Shown: positions 1-5,515, counted from the first letter of the stretch. The stretch is DNA of 5,999 bases from Pseudomonadota bacterium (GCA_023399375.1 JAEWPX010000078.1:1-5999), one strand, 5' to 3'. A program made the numbers and translations. The notes: generated by a model not told the origin, from the sequence alone.

Positions 1-345
1 GGAGGGGTTGGGGTGGGCGGCGCGCGGTCCGGGCCGCGCGCCGCTTGCTTCCCCTTGCGGCGCGAAACATATGCGATCCTTCATGCCAACGTCGGGGCGA
101 CATGGCAATGGCGGCGGGAGAGGGCGGGGCGGCGCCAACTTCCCTGGGAACGAGGTCGTGCCGGATTGCGGCAGGCCCCGATTTCCCGCAGCATCCGGGG
201 CAAGCGTTGCGTATCCATGGTTTCGAGACATGGGACGGCTGCGTCATTCTCCCCCTGAGGCCGGTGCAAGCAGCAACTTGCGCGTATTGCGCAGCAGTCT
301 CGTTTTACCTGTTTTGTCGCCGTCTTTCTTGGCATGAACGCAAAT
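1..345. other. Intergenic region without a convincing gene; several inverted repeats
   Basis: No frame on either strand gives a protein with a plausible start, codon pattern and recognisable domain. The left end is a G-rich tract (1-20). It is followed by an 11-bp perfect GC hairpin (17-27 with 34-44, six-base loop), after which the plus strand reads TTGCTTCCCCTT. That could be a weak terminator for a gene to the left of the window. Further in there are local hairpins at 161-198, 215-233, 266-281 and 279-293. A 10-bp inverted repeat (80-89 with 329-338) encloses a 7-bp one (96-102 with 315-321). Whether this is an RNA gene or plain intergenic DNA cannot be settled from the sequence alone. Confidence 0.6.
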
Positions 346-379
346 GACAAAGCCCCCGTCAAAAGGCGGGGGCTTTGTC
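346..379 (-). terminator. Strong hairpin terminator, possibly bidirectional
   Basis: The arms 346-358 and 367-379 are a perfect 13-bp inverted repeat around an eight-base loop. Each ends in CTTTGTC on its own downstream side, giving a short T-rich stretch (CTTTGTCATTTG on the minus strand). It lies 58 bases past the stop of the minus-strand LysM/TPR gene and is the likely end of that transcript. The near symmetry means it could also stop a plus-strand transcript arriving from 1-345. Confidence 0.7.
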
Positions 380-388
380 GGCAGTCCG

Positions 389-410
389 AAGCCCGGCCGA
401 AGCCGGGCTT
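389..410 (-). terminator. UUCG-tetraloop hairpin after the LysM/TPR gene
   Basis: Arms 389-397 and 402-410 form a perfect 9-bp stem. Read on the minus strand, the loop is TTCG closed by a C-G pair, the extra-stable C(UUCG)G tetraloop. It begins 27 bases after the TAA at 437-439. No T-run follows, so it probably works with the hairpin at 346-379, either as a tandem terminator or as a stem protecting the mRNA 3' end. Confidence 0.55.
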
Positions 411-436
411 GTTGCATTTCCGAGGGATGGCGCGGC

Positions 437-1786
437 TTACTGGCAGAGCTTTTCCTTTTTGGCGCTGTCGAGGAGCTCGCAGTCGCCGAGCGTGCAGGCC
501 TTCTGGTAATCCTGGCACATGGGGCCGTACTGCTTGAGGTGCAGGTAGGTGAAACCGCGGCCCTTGTAGTAGTCGGCTTCCTTGGGTCCGAAACCGATGG
601 CCTTGTTGAAGTCCTCGATGGCGAGCTGGTACTTCTCGGTCCGCGTGCGGCTTAAGCCCCGCATGGAATAGGCCAGGGCGAAATTGGGATTGCGCTCGAT
701 GGCCTTGGTGTAGTCGTCGATGGCCTTGTTGTACTGCTTGAGGTAGTAGTTGGCGTGGCCCCTGCTGGCGAAGTAGTCGGCGCGGTTGGGGTTGAGCTTG
801 ATGGCCTTGTCGAAGCTCTCCACGGCTTTCTGGAACTTGTTCTGCTTGCCGAATTCGATGCCTTTTTCGAAAGCGGCCTCGGCGTCGGCGGTTTCCTTGT
901 TTTCGGGCAGGGCCGGCGTGGCGGCTTCGGGAGCGGGCTTGGCCGCCGGGCGCGCCGGCTCGGCCGCAGGCTCCTCGACCACGGGCGTGGGGCGGGAAGG
1001 CGTGGCCGGGACCGGGCGTTCCGGAGCTTCCTCGACCGGCTCGGCCTTGCTCTTGGCCAGGGGCACGGTCAGCTTCTGCCCGGAGTGCAGCTTCTTGCCC
1101 ATGTCGGGGTTGAGCCGGGCGAGCTCCTTGGCGCTGATGTGGAACTTGCGGGCCACGGAATTGACCGTGTCCTTGCGATGGGCGGTGTAGGTCGTGGTTG
1201 CGGATTCGGGCTCGGCGGCCTTGTGGGAGGTCTTGGCCTGCGGCTTTTCCGCGGGCTCGGCCTTGGCCGGCGCGGCGGAGCCGGGCAGGGCGATTTCCTG
1301 ACCCACGCCCAGGCGGCTGGCCTTGAGCCCCTTGTTGGCCTTGAGCAGGTCGTCCACGGAAACGCCGTGCTTGCCGGCGATGGAACCGAGGGTGTCGCCC
1401 TTCTTGACCGTGTAATGGCCGCCGGATTTGGCGGGCTGGGATTTGGTTTCCTTTTCCTGCTTGCGGTCCCGGGCTTCGGCGGCGCGTTCCTTGGGCGAGG
1501 CCGTTTCGGATTTTCTGTCGGCCTTTTCCTTCTTCGTATCCTTGGACTTTTCGGCCTTGGCCGGGGAACCGCCGGGGATGGTCAGCGATTCGCCGACCTT
1601 CATTTTGCTGGGCTTCAGGCCCTTGTTGGCCTTGAGCAGGTCGTCCACGGAGATGTTGTGCTTCTTGGCTATGGACTGCGGCGTGTCGCCGGCTTGCACG
1701 GTATAGGCCCTGGCGGAATCGGGGCAGGCGGTGGCGATCAGGCTCAGGGATATGAAGGTTAGCAGGAGGCGAGACAATCGAGGCAT
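437..1786 (-). CDS. Exported LysM and TPR repeat protein, probably peptidoglycan-associated
   Basis: The 449-residue protein starts with a signal peptide: basic residues, a hydrophobic core at 7-20, and a likely signal peptidase I site after ARA at 25-27. Cys21 is not in a good lipobox (IATAC), so a lipoprotein is less likely. Three LysM domains follow at about 28-71, 124-168 and 200-242; the first two share the run SVDDLLKANKGLK. LysM domains bind N-acetylglucosamine glycans, so the protein should sit on peptidoglycan in the periplasm. The linkers are Lys/Glu-rich (72-123) and Pro/Ala/Glu-rich (243-300). Residues 301-437 form about three clear TPR units plus a degenerate fourth, a protein-binding scaffold. 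The tail holds four cysteines (424, 431, 436, 448). The ATG at 1786 is supported by TAAGGTGG at 1791-1798 and by the signal peptide. No enzyme domain is visible; the partner is unknown. Confidence 0.92.
   Translation of the reverse strand: MPRLSRLLLTFISLSLIATACPDSARAYTVQAGDTPQSIAKKHNISVDDLLKANKGLKPSKMKVGESLTIPGGSPAKAEKSKDTKKEKADRKSETASPKERAAEARDRKQEKETKSQPAKSGGHYTVKKGDTLGSIAGKHGVSVDDLLKANKGLKASRLGVGQEIALPGSAAPAKAEPAEKPQAKTSHKAAEPESATTTYTAHRKDTVNSVARKFHISAKELARLNPDMGKKLHSGQKLTVPLAKSKAEPVEEAPERPVPATPSRPTPVVEEPAAEPARPAAKPAPEAATPALPENKETADAEAAFEKGIEFGKQNKFQKAVESFDKAIKLNPNRADYFASRGHANYYLKQYNKAIDDYTKAIERNPNFALAYSMRGLSRTRTEKYQLAIEDFNKAIGFGPKEADYYKGRGFTYLHLKQYGPMCQDYQKACTLGDCELLDSAKKEKLCQ
1329..1651 (-). 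repeat. 32-bp perfect direct repeat inside the LysM domains
   Basis: Positions 1329-1360 and 1620-1651 are identical over 32 bases, 291 bases (97 codons) apart. They encode the shared segment of LysM domains 2 and 1 (about SVDDLLKANKG). Identity at silent positions points to recent duplication or gene conversion between the two domains. LysM domain 3 does not share it. Confidence 0.85.
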
Positions 1787-1790
1787 AGCA

Positions 1791-1798
1791 CCACCTTA
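1791..1798 (-). promoter_or_regulatory. Ribosome binding site of the LysM/TPR gene
   Basis: The minus strand reads TAAGGTGG four bases before the ATG at 1786. This is one mismatch from AAGGAGG and fixes the start codon. Confidence 0.75.
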
Positions 1799-1851
1799 GC
1801 GCTGACAGGTTATGAGCGGAGCCGGATGGCGGGTACGAAACCGAAGGTTTT

Positions 1852-1880
1852 TATGTAGACCAGCTTGGACGATGGGGCAA
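1852..1880 (-). promoter_or_regulatory. Candidate sigma-70 promoter of the LysM/TPR gene
   Basis: On the minus strand TTGCCC (1875-1880) is separated by 17 bases from TACATA (1852-1857). This would place transcription start about 60 bases before the ATG. The -35 matches the consensus at four of six positions and the -10 at only three of six. The spacing and the AT-rich setting are the main support. Confidence 0.35.
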
Positions 1881-2177
1881 TGTTTTTCGGAAGTCAAAAA
1901 ATTACAAGATGATGAAATGTTTGTTCATGTTTGAGCAGCGTTGCTGGCGAAAGTCGTCCACGTAGCCGGAGGAGCCGGACGTTGCGGACGCCGCGAGGCC
2001 TGCGTGCCTCCGCAGCGTCGCGCCCGCGATGTCTGTGCAAAGCTGTTGCACAAAACGGCTTGCCGCGAAGCGGACAGAAGGGGAGAGCCCTCGCCTGCCG
2101 AAAGCCTTGGGAGGGAGCCCGGAGGGCGAGAGCCCTTGGCCGCCGGAGGCGACGACGCCAGCCCATGGATGCGCCGT
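1881..2177. other. Intergenic region: AT-rich patch plus GC-rich repeat block
   Basis: No gene is supported here. The short frames present are Arg-rich and look like chance products of high GC. An AT-rich patch (about 1881-1935) contains the direct repeat ATGTTTG-TTC-ATGTTTG at 1917-1933. The rest is GC-rich and repetitive. It has a long imperfect hairpin (1987-2019), a 7-bp hairpin (2034-2040 with 2046-2052), a GAGA-loop hairpin (2123-2136), and the 9-bp direct repeat GAGAGCCCT at 2083-2091 and 2128-2136. No clear T-tract terminator for the upstream copper ATPase gene is visible. Confidence 0.6.
1987..2019. repeat. Imperfect GC-rich hairpin
   Basis: GACGC (1987-1991) pairs with GCGTC (2015-2019) and GAGGC (1995-1999) pairs with GCCTC (2006-2010). 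Two more pairs lie between, with one mismatch and one bulge. The loop is six bases. No T-run follows on either strand, so it is not a standard intrinsic terminator. Confidence 0.55.
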
Positions 2178-4679
2178 TCAGGCGACGGGGCGGGGCGTGA
2201 AAAAGCGCAGGCGCAGGGCGTTGGTGACCACGGTGAACGAGGACAGCGCCATGGCCGCGCCGGCGATCATGGGGTTGAGCGTGGGCCCGCCGAAGATGTG
2301 GAGCACGCCCGCGGCCACGGGGATGCCGATGGTGTTGAAGGCGAACGCCCAGAAGAGGTTCTGCTTGATGTTGGCCATGACCGCACGGGACAGGGACAGG
2401 GCCGCGGGCACGCCGCGCAGGTCATTGCGCATGAGCACCACGTCGCAGGACTCCACGGCCACGTCGATGCCCGAGCCCATGGCCATGCCGAGGTCCGCGG
2501 CGGCCAGGGCCGGGGCGTCGTTGATGCCGTCGCCGACCATGGCCGTCTTGCGCCCGGACCGCATGAACCGTCCGACCTCCTCGGCCTTGCGCTCGGGCAG
2601 CACCCGGGCGATCACCTGGGCGATGCCGAGTCCGCGCGCCACGGCCTTGGCCGTGCGCGCGTCGTCGCCGGTGAGCATGACCACTTCCACGCCGTCGCGG
2701 GTCAAGGCCGCAACCACGGCCGCGGCTTCCTCGCGCGGCGTGTCGGCCACGGCGAGCACGCCCGCAAGCGCGCCGTCCACGGCCACGCGCACCGGCGTCT
2801 TGCCTTCGTCGGCCAGGCGCGCCTCGTCCGCGTCGGCGGCGCTGCCGGCGAAAACGCCCTGGGCGGCGAGAAACACCGCCGTGCCGACCAGGACGTCGCG
2901 GCCGCCGATGCGCGCGGCCACGCCCTTGCCCGGATGGGCCTCGAAACGTTCGGGCACGGGCAGGGCCAGACCCTTGTTCCGCGCCGCTGCGACCACGGCC
3001 TGGGCCAGCGGATGCTCCGAACGCGTCTCGGCCGCCGCGGCCAGGGGCAGCAGCTCCGCCTCCGGAAAGCCTGCGGCCGCGACCGCGTCGGTCAGTTCCG
3101 GGCGACCGTGGGTCAGGGTGCCGGTCTTGTCGAAGACGACGACGCGCACGTCGCCGGCGGTCTGGAGCGCCGCGCCGGATTTGACCAGGATGCCCAGGCG
3201 CGCGCCGCGTCCCATGCCGACCATGATCGAGGTCGGTACGGCGAGTCCCATGGCGCAGGGACAGGCGATGACCATGACGGCCACGAAGATGCGCAGCGAA
3301 AAGGAAAAGCCGGCATGTCCGAGGAAATACCAGCCGAGTCCCGCGACCACGGCCGCGGCCATGACCGCGGGCACGAAATAAAAGCTCACGGTGTCGGCCA
3401 GGTTGGCGATGGGGGCCTTGGAGCCTTGCGCCTGGCGCACGAGGGCAACGATGCGCGAAAGGGTGGTGTCCTCGCCCACGCGCGTGGCGCGCATGACGAG
3501 CGCGCCGGTGGTGTTTTGCGTGCCCCCGGAAAGCGCGTCCCTGGGTTTTTTTGCCACGGGAATCGGCTCGCCCGTGAGCATGGACTCGTCCACGCGGGAA
3601 TCGCCCTCGACCACAGCGCCGTCCACGGGAACGCGCTCGCCGGGCCGCACGAGCAGCGTGTCCCCGACCTCGACCTCGTCGAGGGGTACGGTCTCCTGCG
3701 CGTCGCCGCGCACCAGGGTGGCCGTGTCCGGGGCCAGACGCATGAGCGCGGCGATGGCCCCGGACGTCTTGAACTTGGCCGAAGCCTCCAGGTACTTGCC
3801 GAGGCTGATCATGGCGAGAAGCACGCCGGCGGATTCGAAATAAAGGTCCATGGCCCGCCCGGCCGGGTCGGAACCGGCCAGCAGCAGGCCCAGGTTGACC
3901 AGGCTGTAGGCCAGGGCCGCGCCCGTGCCCATGGCCACGAGGCTGTCCATGTTCGGCCCGCCGCGCAGAAGCGCCGGGATGCCGTCGAAGTAGAAGCGCC
4001 GGCCGATCCAGACGATGGGGAGCGTGAGCGCGAGCTGGGCGAGGGCATAGGTCGCCGGGGCGCTGTCCGGGTGCAGGAAATGGGGCAGGGGCAGGCCCAG
4101 CATGTGGCCCATGGACAGGGCGAGGAGCAGCGCGCCGAGGACCATGGCCGGAATCAAGGCGCGTTTTTGCGCGGCAAGGGTTTCCAGCGCCTGCTTCTGG
4201 CGCGCGGCGAAGGCCCCGCCGCCGTCCTTGGCCGGCGTCGCGCCGAAACCCAGGTCCGCGATGGCTTCCCGCAGTTTGCGCCGGGAAAGGACGGACGGAT
4301 CGAAGGTGAAGACGCCCGTTTCGTCGGCCAGGTTGACGGAAGCCGAAACCATGCCCGGCAGCCTGCCGGTCACGCGCTCGATGCGCGAGGAGCAGGCCGC
4401 GCAGTGCATGCCGGAGATGGCGAGTTCCGCTGTGGCGTTTTCCGGCGCGGGAGCGCCGAGGGAAAAGCCCAGGTCGGCCACCCGCGCGCCGATGGCGTCG
4501 AGGCTGACGGTTTGCGGATCGTAGCGCAGGCGCAACGATTCGTCGGCCAGGTTGACGGAGGCCTCATCCACGCCGGGCAGACGCGAGAGCACGCGCTCGA
4601 TGCGGGTCGAGCAGGCCGCGCAGTGCATTCCGGAAACGGGAAGGAGCACGGAAACGGGGGCGTCGTCGGGCTTGTTCAT
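2178..4679 (-). CDS. copA: Cu+-exporting P1B-1-type ATPase with two N-terminal HMA domains
   Basis: The 833-residue inner-membrane pump uses ATP to expel Cu+ from the cytoplasm. Two HMA metal-binding domains (about 10-74 and 83-147) each carry GMHCAAC, with Cys20/23 and Cys93/96. Eight membrane segments lie at about 174-194, 210-230, 247-269, 280-298, 433-454, 462-486, 774-793 and 803-824. Seen motifs are the actuator TGE (369-371), CPC (473-475) in TM6, the phosphorylation site DKTGT (Asp517), SEHP (554-557) in the nucleotide domain, and the hinge GDGIND (716-721). CPC plus MALSS (810-814) in TM8 indicate the Cu+/Ag+ class. TM7 reads FN (781-782) where the class usually has YN. Length and domain set are complete. 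An in-frame TGA two codons upstream rules out an earlier start; no Shine-Dalgarno precedes the ATG. No CopZ, CsoR or CueR gene is adjacent. Confidence 0.96.
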   Translation of the reverse strand: MNKPDDAPVSVLLPVSGMHCAACSTRIERVLSRLPGVDEASVNLADESLRLRYDPQTVSLDAIGARVADLGFSLGAPAPENATAELAISGMHCAACSSRIERVTGRLPGMVSASVNLADETGVFTFDPSVLSRRKLREAIADLGFGATPAKDGGGAFAARQKQALETLAAQKRALIPAMVLGALLLALSMGHMLGLPLPHFLHPDSAPATYALAQLALTLPIVWIGRRFYFDGIPALLRGGPNMDSLVAMGTGAALAYSLVNLGLLLAGSDPAGRAMDLYFESAGVLLAMISLGKYLEASAKFKTSGAIAALMRLAPDTATLVRGDAQETVPLDEVEVGDTLLVRPGERVPVDGAVVEGDSRVDESMLTGEPIPVAKKPRDALSGGTQNTTGALVMRATRVGEDTTLSRIVALVRQAQGSKAPIANLADTVSFYFVPAVMAAAVVAGLGWYFLGHAGFSFSLRIFVAVMVIACPCAMGLAVPTSIMVGMGRGARLGILVKSGAALQTAGDVRVVVFDKTGTLTHGRPELTDAVAAAGFPEAELLPLAAAAETRSEHPLAQAVVAAARNKGLALPVPERFEAHPGKGVAARIGGRDVLVGTAVFLAAQGVFAGSAADADEARLADEGKTPVRVAVDGALAGVLAVADTPREEAAAVVAALTRDGVEVVMLTGDDARTAKAVARGLGIAQVIARVLPERKAEEVGRFMRSGRKTAMVGDGINDAPALAAADLGMAMGSGIDVAVESCDVVLMRNDLRGVPAALSLSRAVMANIKQNLFWAFAFNTIGIPVAAGVLHIFGGPTLNPMIAGAAMALSSFTVVTNALRLRFFTPRPVA
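4320..4610 (-). repeat. DNA-level duplication of the HMA domain in copA
   Basis: Two segments 219 bases (73 codons) apart match closely. Positions 4320-4340 and 4539-4559 are identical over 21 bases. The 15 bases starting at 4371 and 4590 are also identical, and the stretch encoding the CxxC loop is nearly so. They encode equivalent parts of HMA2 and HMA1, showing tandem domain duplication with recent origin or homogenisation. Confidence 0.8.
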
Positions 4680-4681
4680 GC

Positions 4682-4701
4682 GTCAGTGATAATCATTTTC
4701 G
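4682..4701. promoter_or_regulatory. Fur-box-like palindrome between copA and the divergent small gene
   Basis: The plus strand has TGATAATCATTTTCG at 4687-4701, a 7-1-7 pseudo-palindrome with five of seven arm pairs. The 19 bases at 4682-4700 agree with the classical Fur box (GATAATGATAATCATTATC) at 15 positions. It is followed by the 10-bp perfect palindrome TTTTCGAAAA (4696-4705). It sits 8-22 bases before the copA start and about 100 bases before the small plus-strand gene. GATAAT here could also be a -10 for the plus gene, and GATTAT on the other strand a -10 for copA. Binding by a Fur-family protein is inference. Confidence 0.4.
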
Positions 4702-4788
4702 AAAAGGAAGCAAACGTGCCGTGTCCCGGGAAGCGGGCAAGGCTGGCATTCGGCGGTCATTGAGGGTATGGATGGAAAAAGAGACGGC

Positions 4789-4795
4789 AAAGGAG
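4789..4795 (+). promoter_or_regulatory. Ribosome binding site that selects the start of the small gene
   Basis: AAAGGAG lies eight bases before the ATG at 4804. The earlier in-frame ATG at 4768 has only GAGGG one base away, too close to work well. This favours 4804 as the true start. Confidence 0.65.
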
Positions 4796-4803
4796 CCCCG
4801 GGC

Positions 4804-5169
4804 ATGCAATCCGACGAGATGGCCTCCTTTTGGGAAGCCCAAGGCCGTGGGCCCAACAGGTGGGAGCGGCTTCGCGACGTGTTCGAGAAGTTGCGCATGG
4901 TGCTCGACATGCCGGCGCTGTGTCCCGGCGGCAGCCGCGATCTGCTGGAACAGCTGGAGCAACGGCTGCTCGAGGCCGAACAGCTGTTTCCCGAGCCGGA
5001 TTGGCTGTCCGTGGATACGGCCGCTCCCGAAGGGATAGAGACGTATTGCGCCAATCATGTGGGCGCTGCGCTTTCGGTGCTGCTGCGCGCCGTGGAAACG
5101 CTGGCCGAGCGGCGCGCGGGGGAACTCGCCGCCTGCCCGGGCGCGGGCGGGCCGACGTCCGAATCTTGA
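4804..5169 (+). CDS. Small helical protein of unknown function
   Basis: I do not recognise this family. The 121-residue product is acidic and Leu/Glu-rich. It has a probable helix at 18-36, a second amphipathic helix at about 44-62 with a heptad-like LLEQLEQRLLEAEQLF, and a third at 84-106. There is no signal peptide and no clear membrane segment, so it is probably cytoplasmic. Cysteines at 40, 82 and 111 are not in a known metal-binding pattern. The start at 4804 is chosen for its Shine-Dalgarno; starting at 4768 would add 12 residues (MDGKRDGKGAPG) that look unlike a folded domain. It is transcribed away from copA with a shared upstream region and converges on the tRNA-Pro gene. GC-rich third positions fit a real gene. 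No role can be assigned; a copper link is only positional. Confidence 0.7.
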   Translation: MQSDEMASFWEAQGRGPNRWERLRDVFEKLRMVLDMPALCPGGSRDLLEQLEQRLLEAEQLFPEPDWLSVDTAAPEGIETYCANHVGAALSVLLRAVETLAERRAGELAACPGAGGPTSES

Positions 5170-5243
5170 AAACGGCGGGAAAACCGTCCGGCCCGCGGCC
5201 CGGAGGCGGCTGAGGATCGTCCCCCGGGGCGTTTCAGGGCATG

Positions 5244-5275
5244 AAAAAAGGGGCTATGCTTGCGCATAACCCCTT
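5244..5275 (-). terminator. Rho-independent terminator of tRNA-Pro
   Basis: On the minus strand an 11-bp stem (5265-5275 with 5248-5258, one G-T pair, six-base loop) is followed by a run of six T (5249-5244). It begins eight bases beyond the CCA end of the tRNA, a textbook intrinsic terminator. Confidence 0.9.
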
Positions 5276-5283
5276 GAAAAGTC

Positions 5284-5361
5284 TGGTCGGGATGAGAGGA
5301 TTCGAACCTCCGACTTCTGCGTCCCGAACGCAGCGCTCTAGCCAGACTGAGCCACATCCCG
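5284..5361 (-). tRNA. tRNA-Pro, anticodon CGG
   Basis: The 78-base minus-strand sequence folds as a complete cloverleaf. It has a 7-bp acceptor stem CGGGATG/CATCCCG, a D arm GCTC/GAGC, and an anticodon stem CTGCG/CGCAG around loop TTCGGGA. The variable loop has five bases, and the T arm is GGAGG-TTCGAAT-CCTCT with one G-T pair. The discriminator is A and CCA is encoded (5284-5286). In the loop, T33 is followed by CGG at 34-36 and G37, so it reads proline codon CCG. It is a single-gene unit with its own promoter and terminator. No direct repeat of the tRNA 3' end is seen nearby, so there is no sign of an integrated element. Confidence 0.97.
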
Positions 5362-5375
5362 ATGCGGAGAAGAGG

Positions 5376-5404
5376 TTTCTAGAGCATCGGGCGGGCTTTG
5401 GCAA
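5376..5404 (-). promoter_or_regulatory. Sigma-70 promoter of tRNA-Pro
   Basis: On the minus strand TTGCCA (5399-5404, five of six to consensus) is followed after exactly 17 bases by TAGAAA (5376-5381, four of six). Transcription would begin about 6-8 bases before the mature tRNA 5' end at 5361, leaving a very short leader for RNase P to remove. Confidence 0.7.
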
Positions 5405-5417
5405 GCACTAATCTCGG

Positions 5418-5444
5418 TTGTCAGAACGGCCGGAGTCATCTAAT
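5418..5444 (+). promoter_or_regulatory. Candidate promoter upstream of cheB
   Basis: TTGTCA (5418-5423, five of six) and TCTAAT (5439-5444, five of six) are separated by 15 bases, shorter than ideal. They would give a leader of about 75 bases. That leader contains two 5-bp hairpins (5475-5479/5485-5489 and 5500-5504/5509-5513), the second ending three bases before the Shine-Dalgarno. Confidence 0.35.
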
Positions 5445-5515
5445 CATGGTCGACGGCACGGGCCGACCGGAAAACCGCCGCCTTGGCGGGACGCCGGGCC
5501 GGCCGACAGGCCGTC

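Noticed and set aside
81..518. A 145-codon minus-strand frame in the left intergenic region
   Set aside because: It overlaps the end of the LysM/TPR gene and both hairpins at 346-410, is Arg/Pro-rich, and shows no domain or ribosome binding site.
755..1762. A 335-codon plus-strand frame antisense to the LysM/TPR gene
   Set aside because: Gly/Leu-rich string produced by the complement of Lys/Ala/Glu/Pro codons; no start context or domain, and the opposite strand is clearly the gene.
2034..2052. Hairpin TGTGCAA/TTGCACA as a copA terminator
   Set aside because: Only 7 bp and no T-run on the minus strand; kept only as an inverted repeat in the intergenic description.
1894..2166. A 90-codon minus-strand frame in the gap downstream of copA
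   Set aside because: Very Arg-rich, lies over the repeat block, no ribosome binding site, no family resemblance.
4705..4735. Possible sigma-54 promoter for copA (GGCACGTTTGC on the minus strand)
   Set aside because: GG and GC are separated by 7 bases instead of the required 10.
1941..4763. A 940-codon open frame on the plus strand across the whole copA gene
   Set aside because: It is antisense to a complete, motif-perfect CopA. Its product is a His/Gly/Arg-rich low-complexity string with no domain, as expected from the mirror of a high-GC gene with few stops.
4683..5058. Two minus-strand frames of about 120 codons opposite the small gene, ending just before copA
   Set aside because: Ser/Pro/Arg-rich with no domain; the plus-strand frame has the better Shine-Dalgarno and codon pattern.
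5284..5361. tRNA-Pro as an attachment site of an integrated element
   Set aside because: No integrase gene and no second copy of the tRNA 3' end in the window; the neighbouring genes look like chromosomal backbone.
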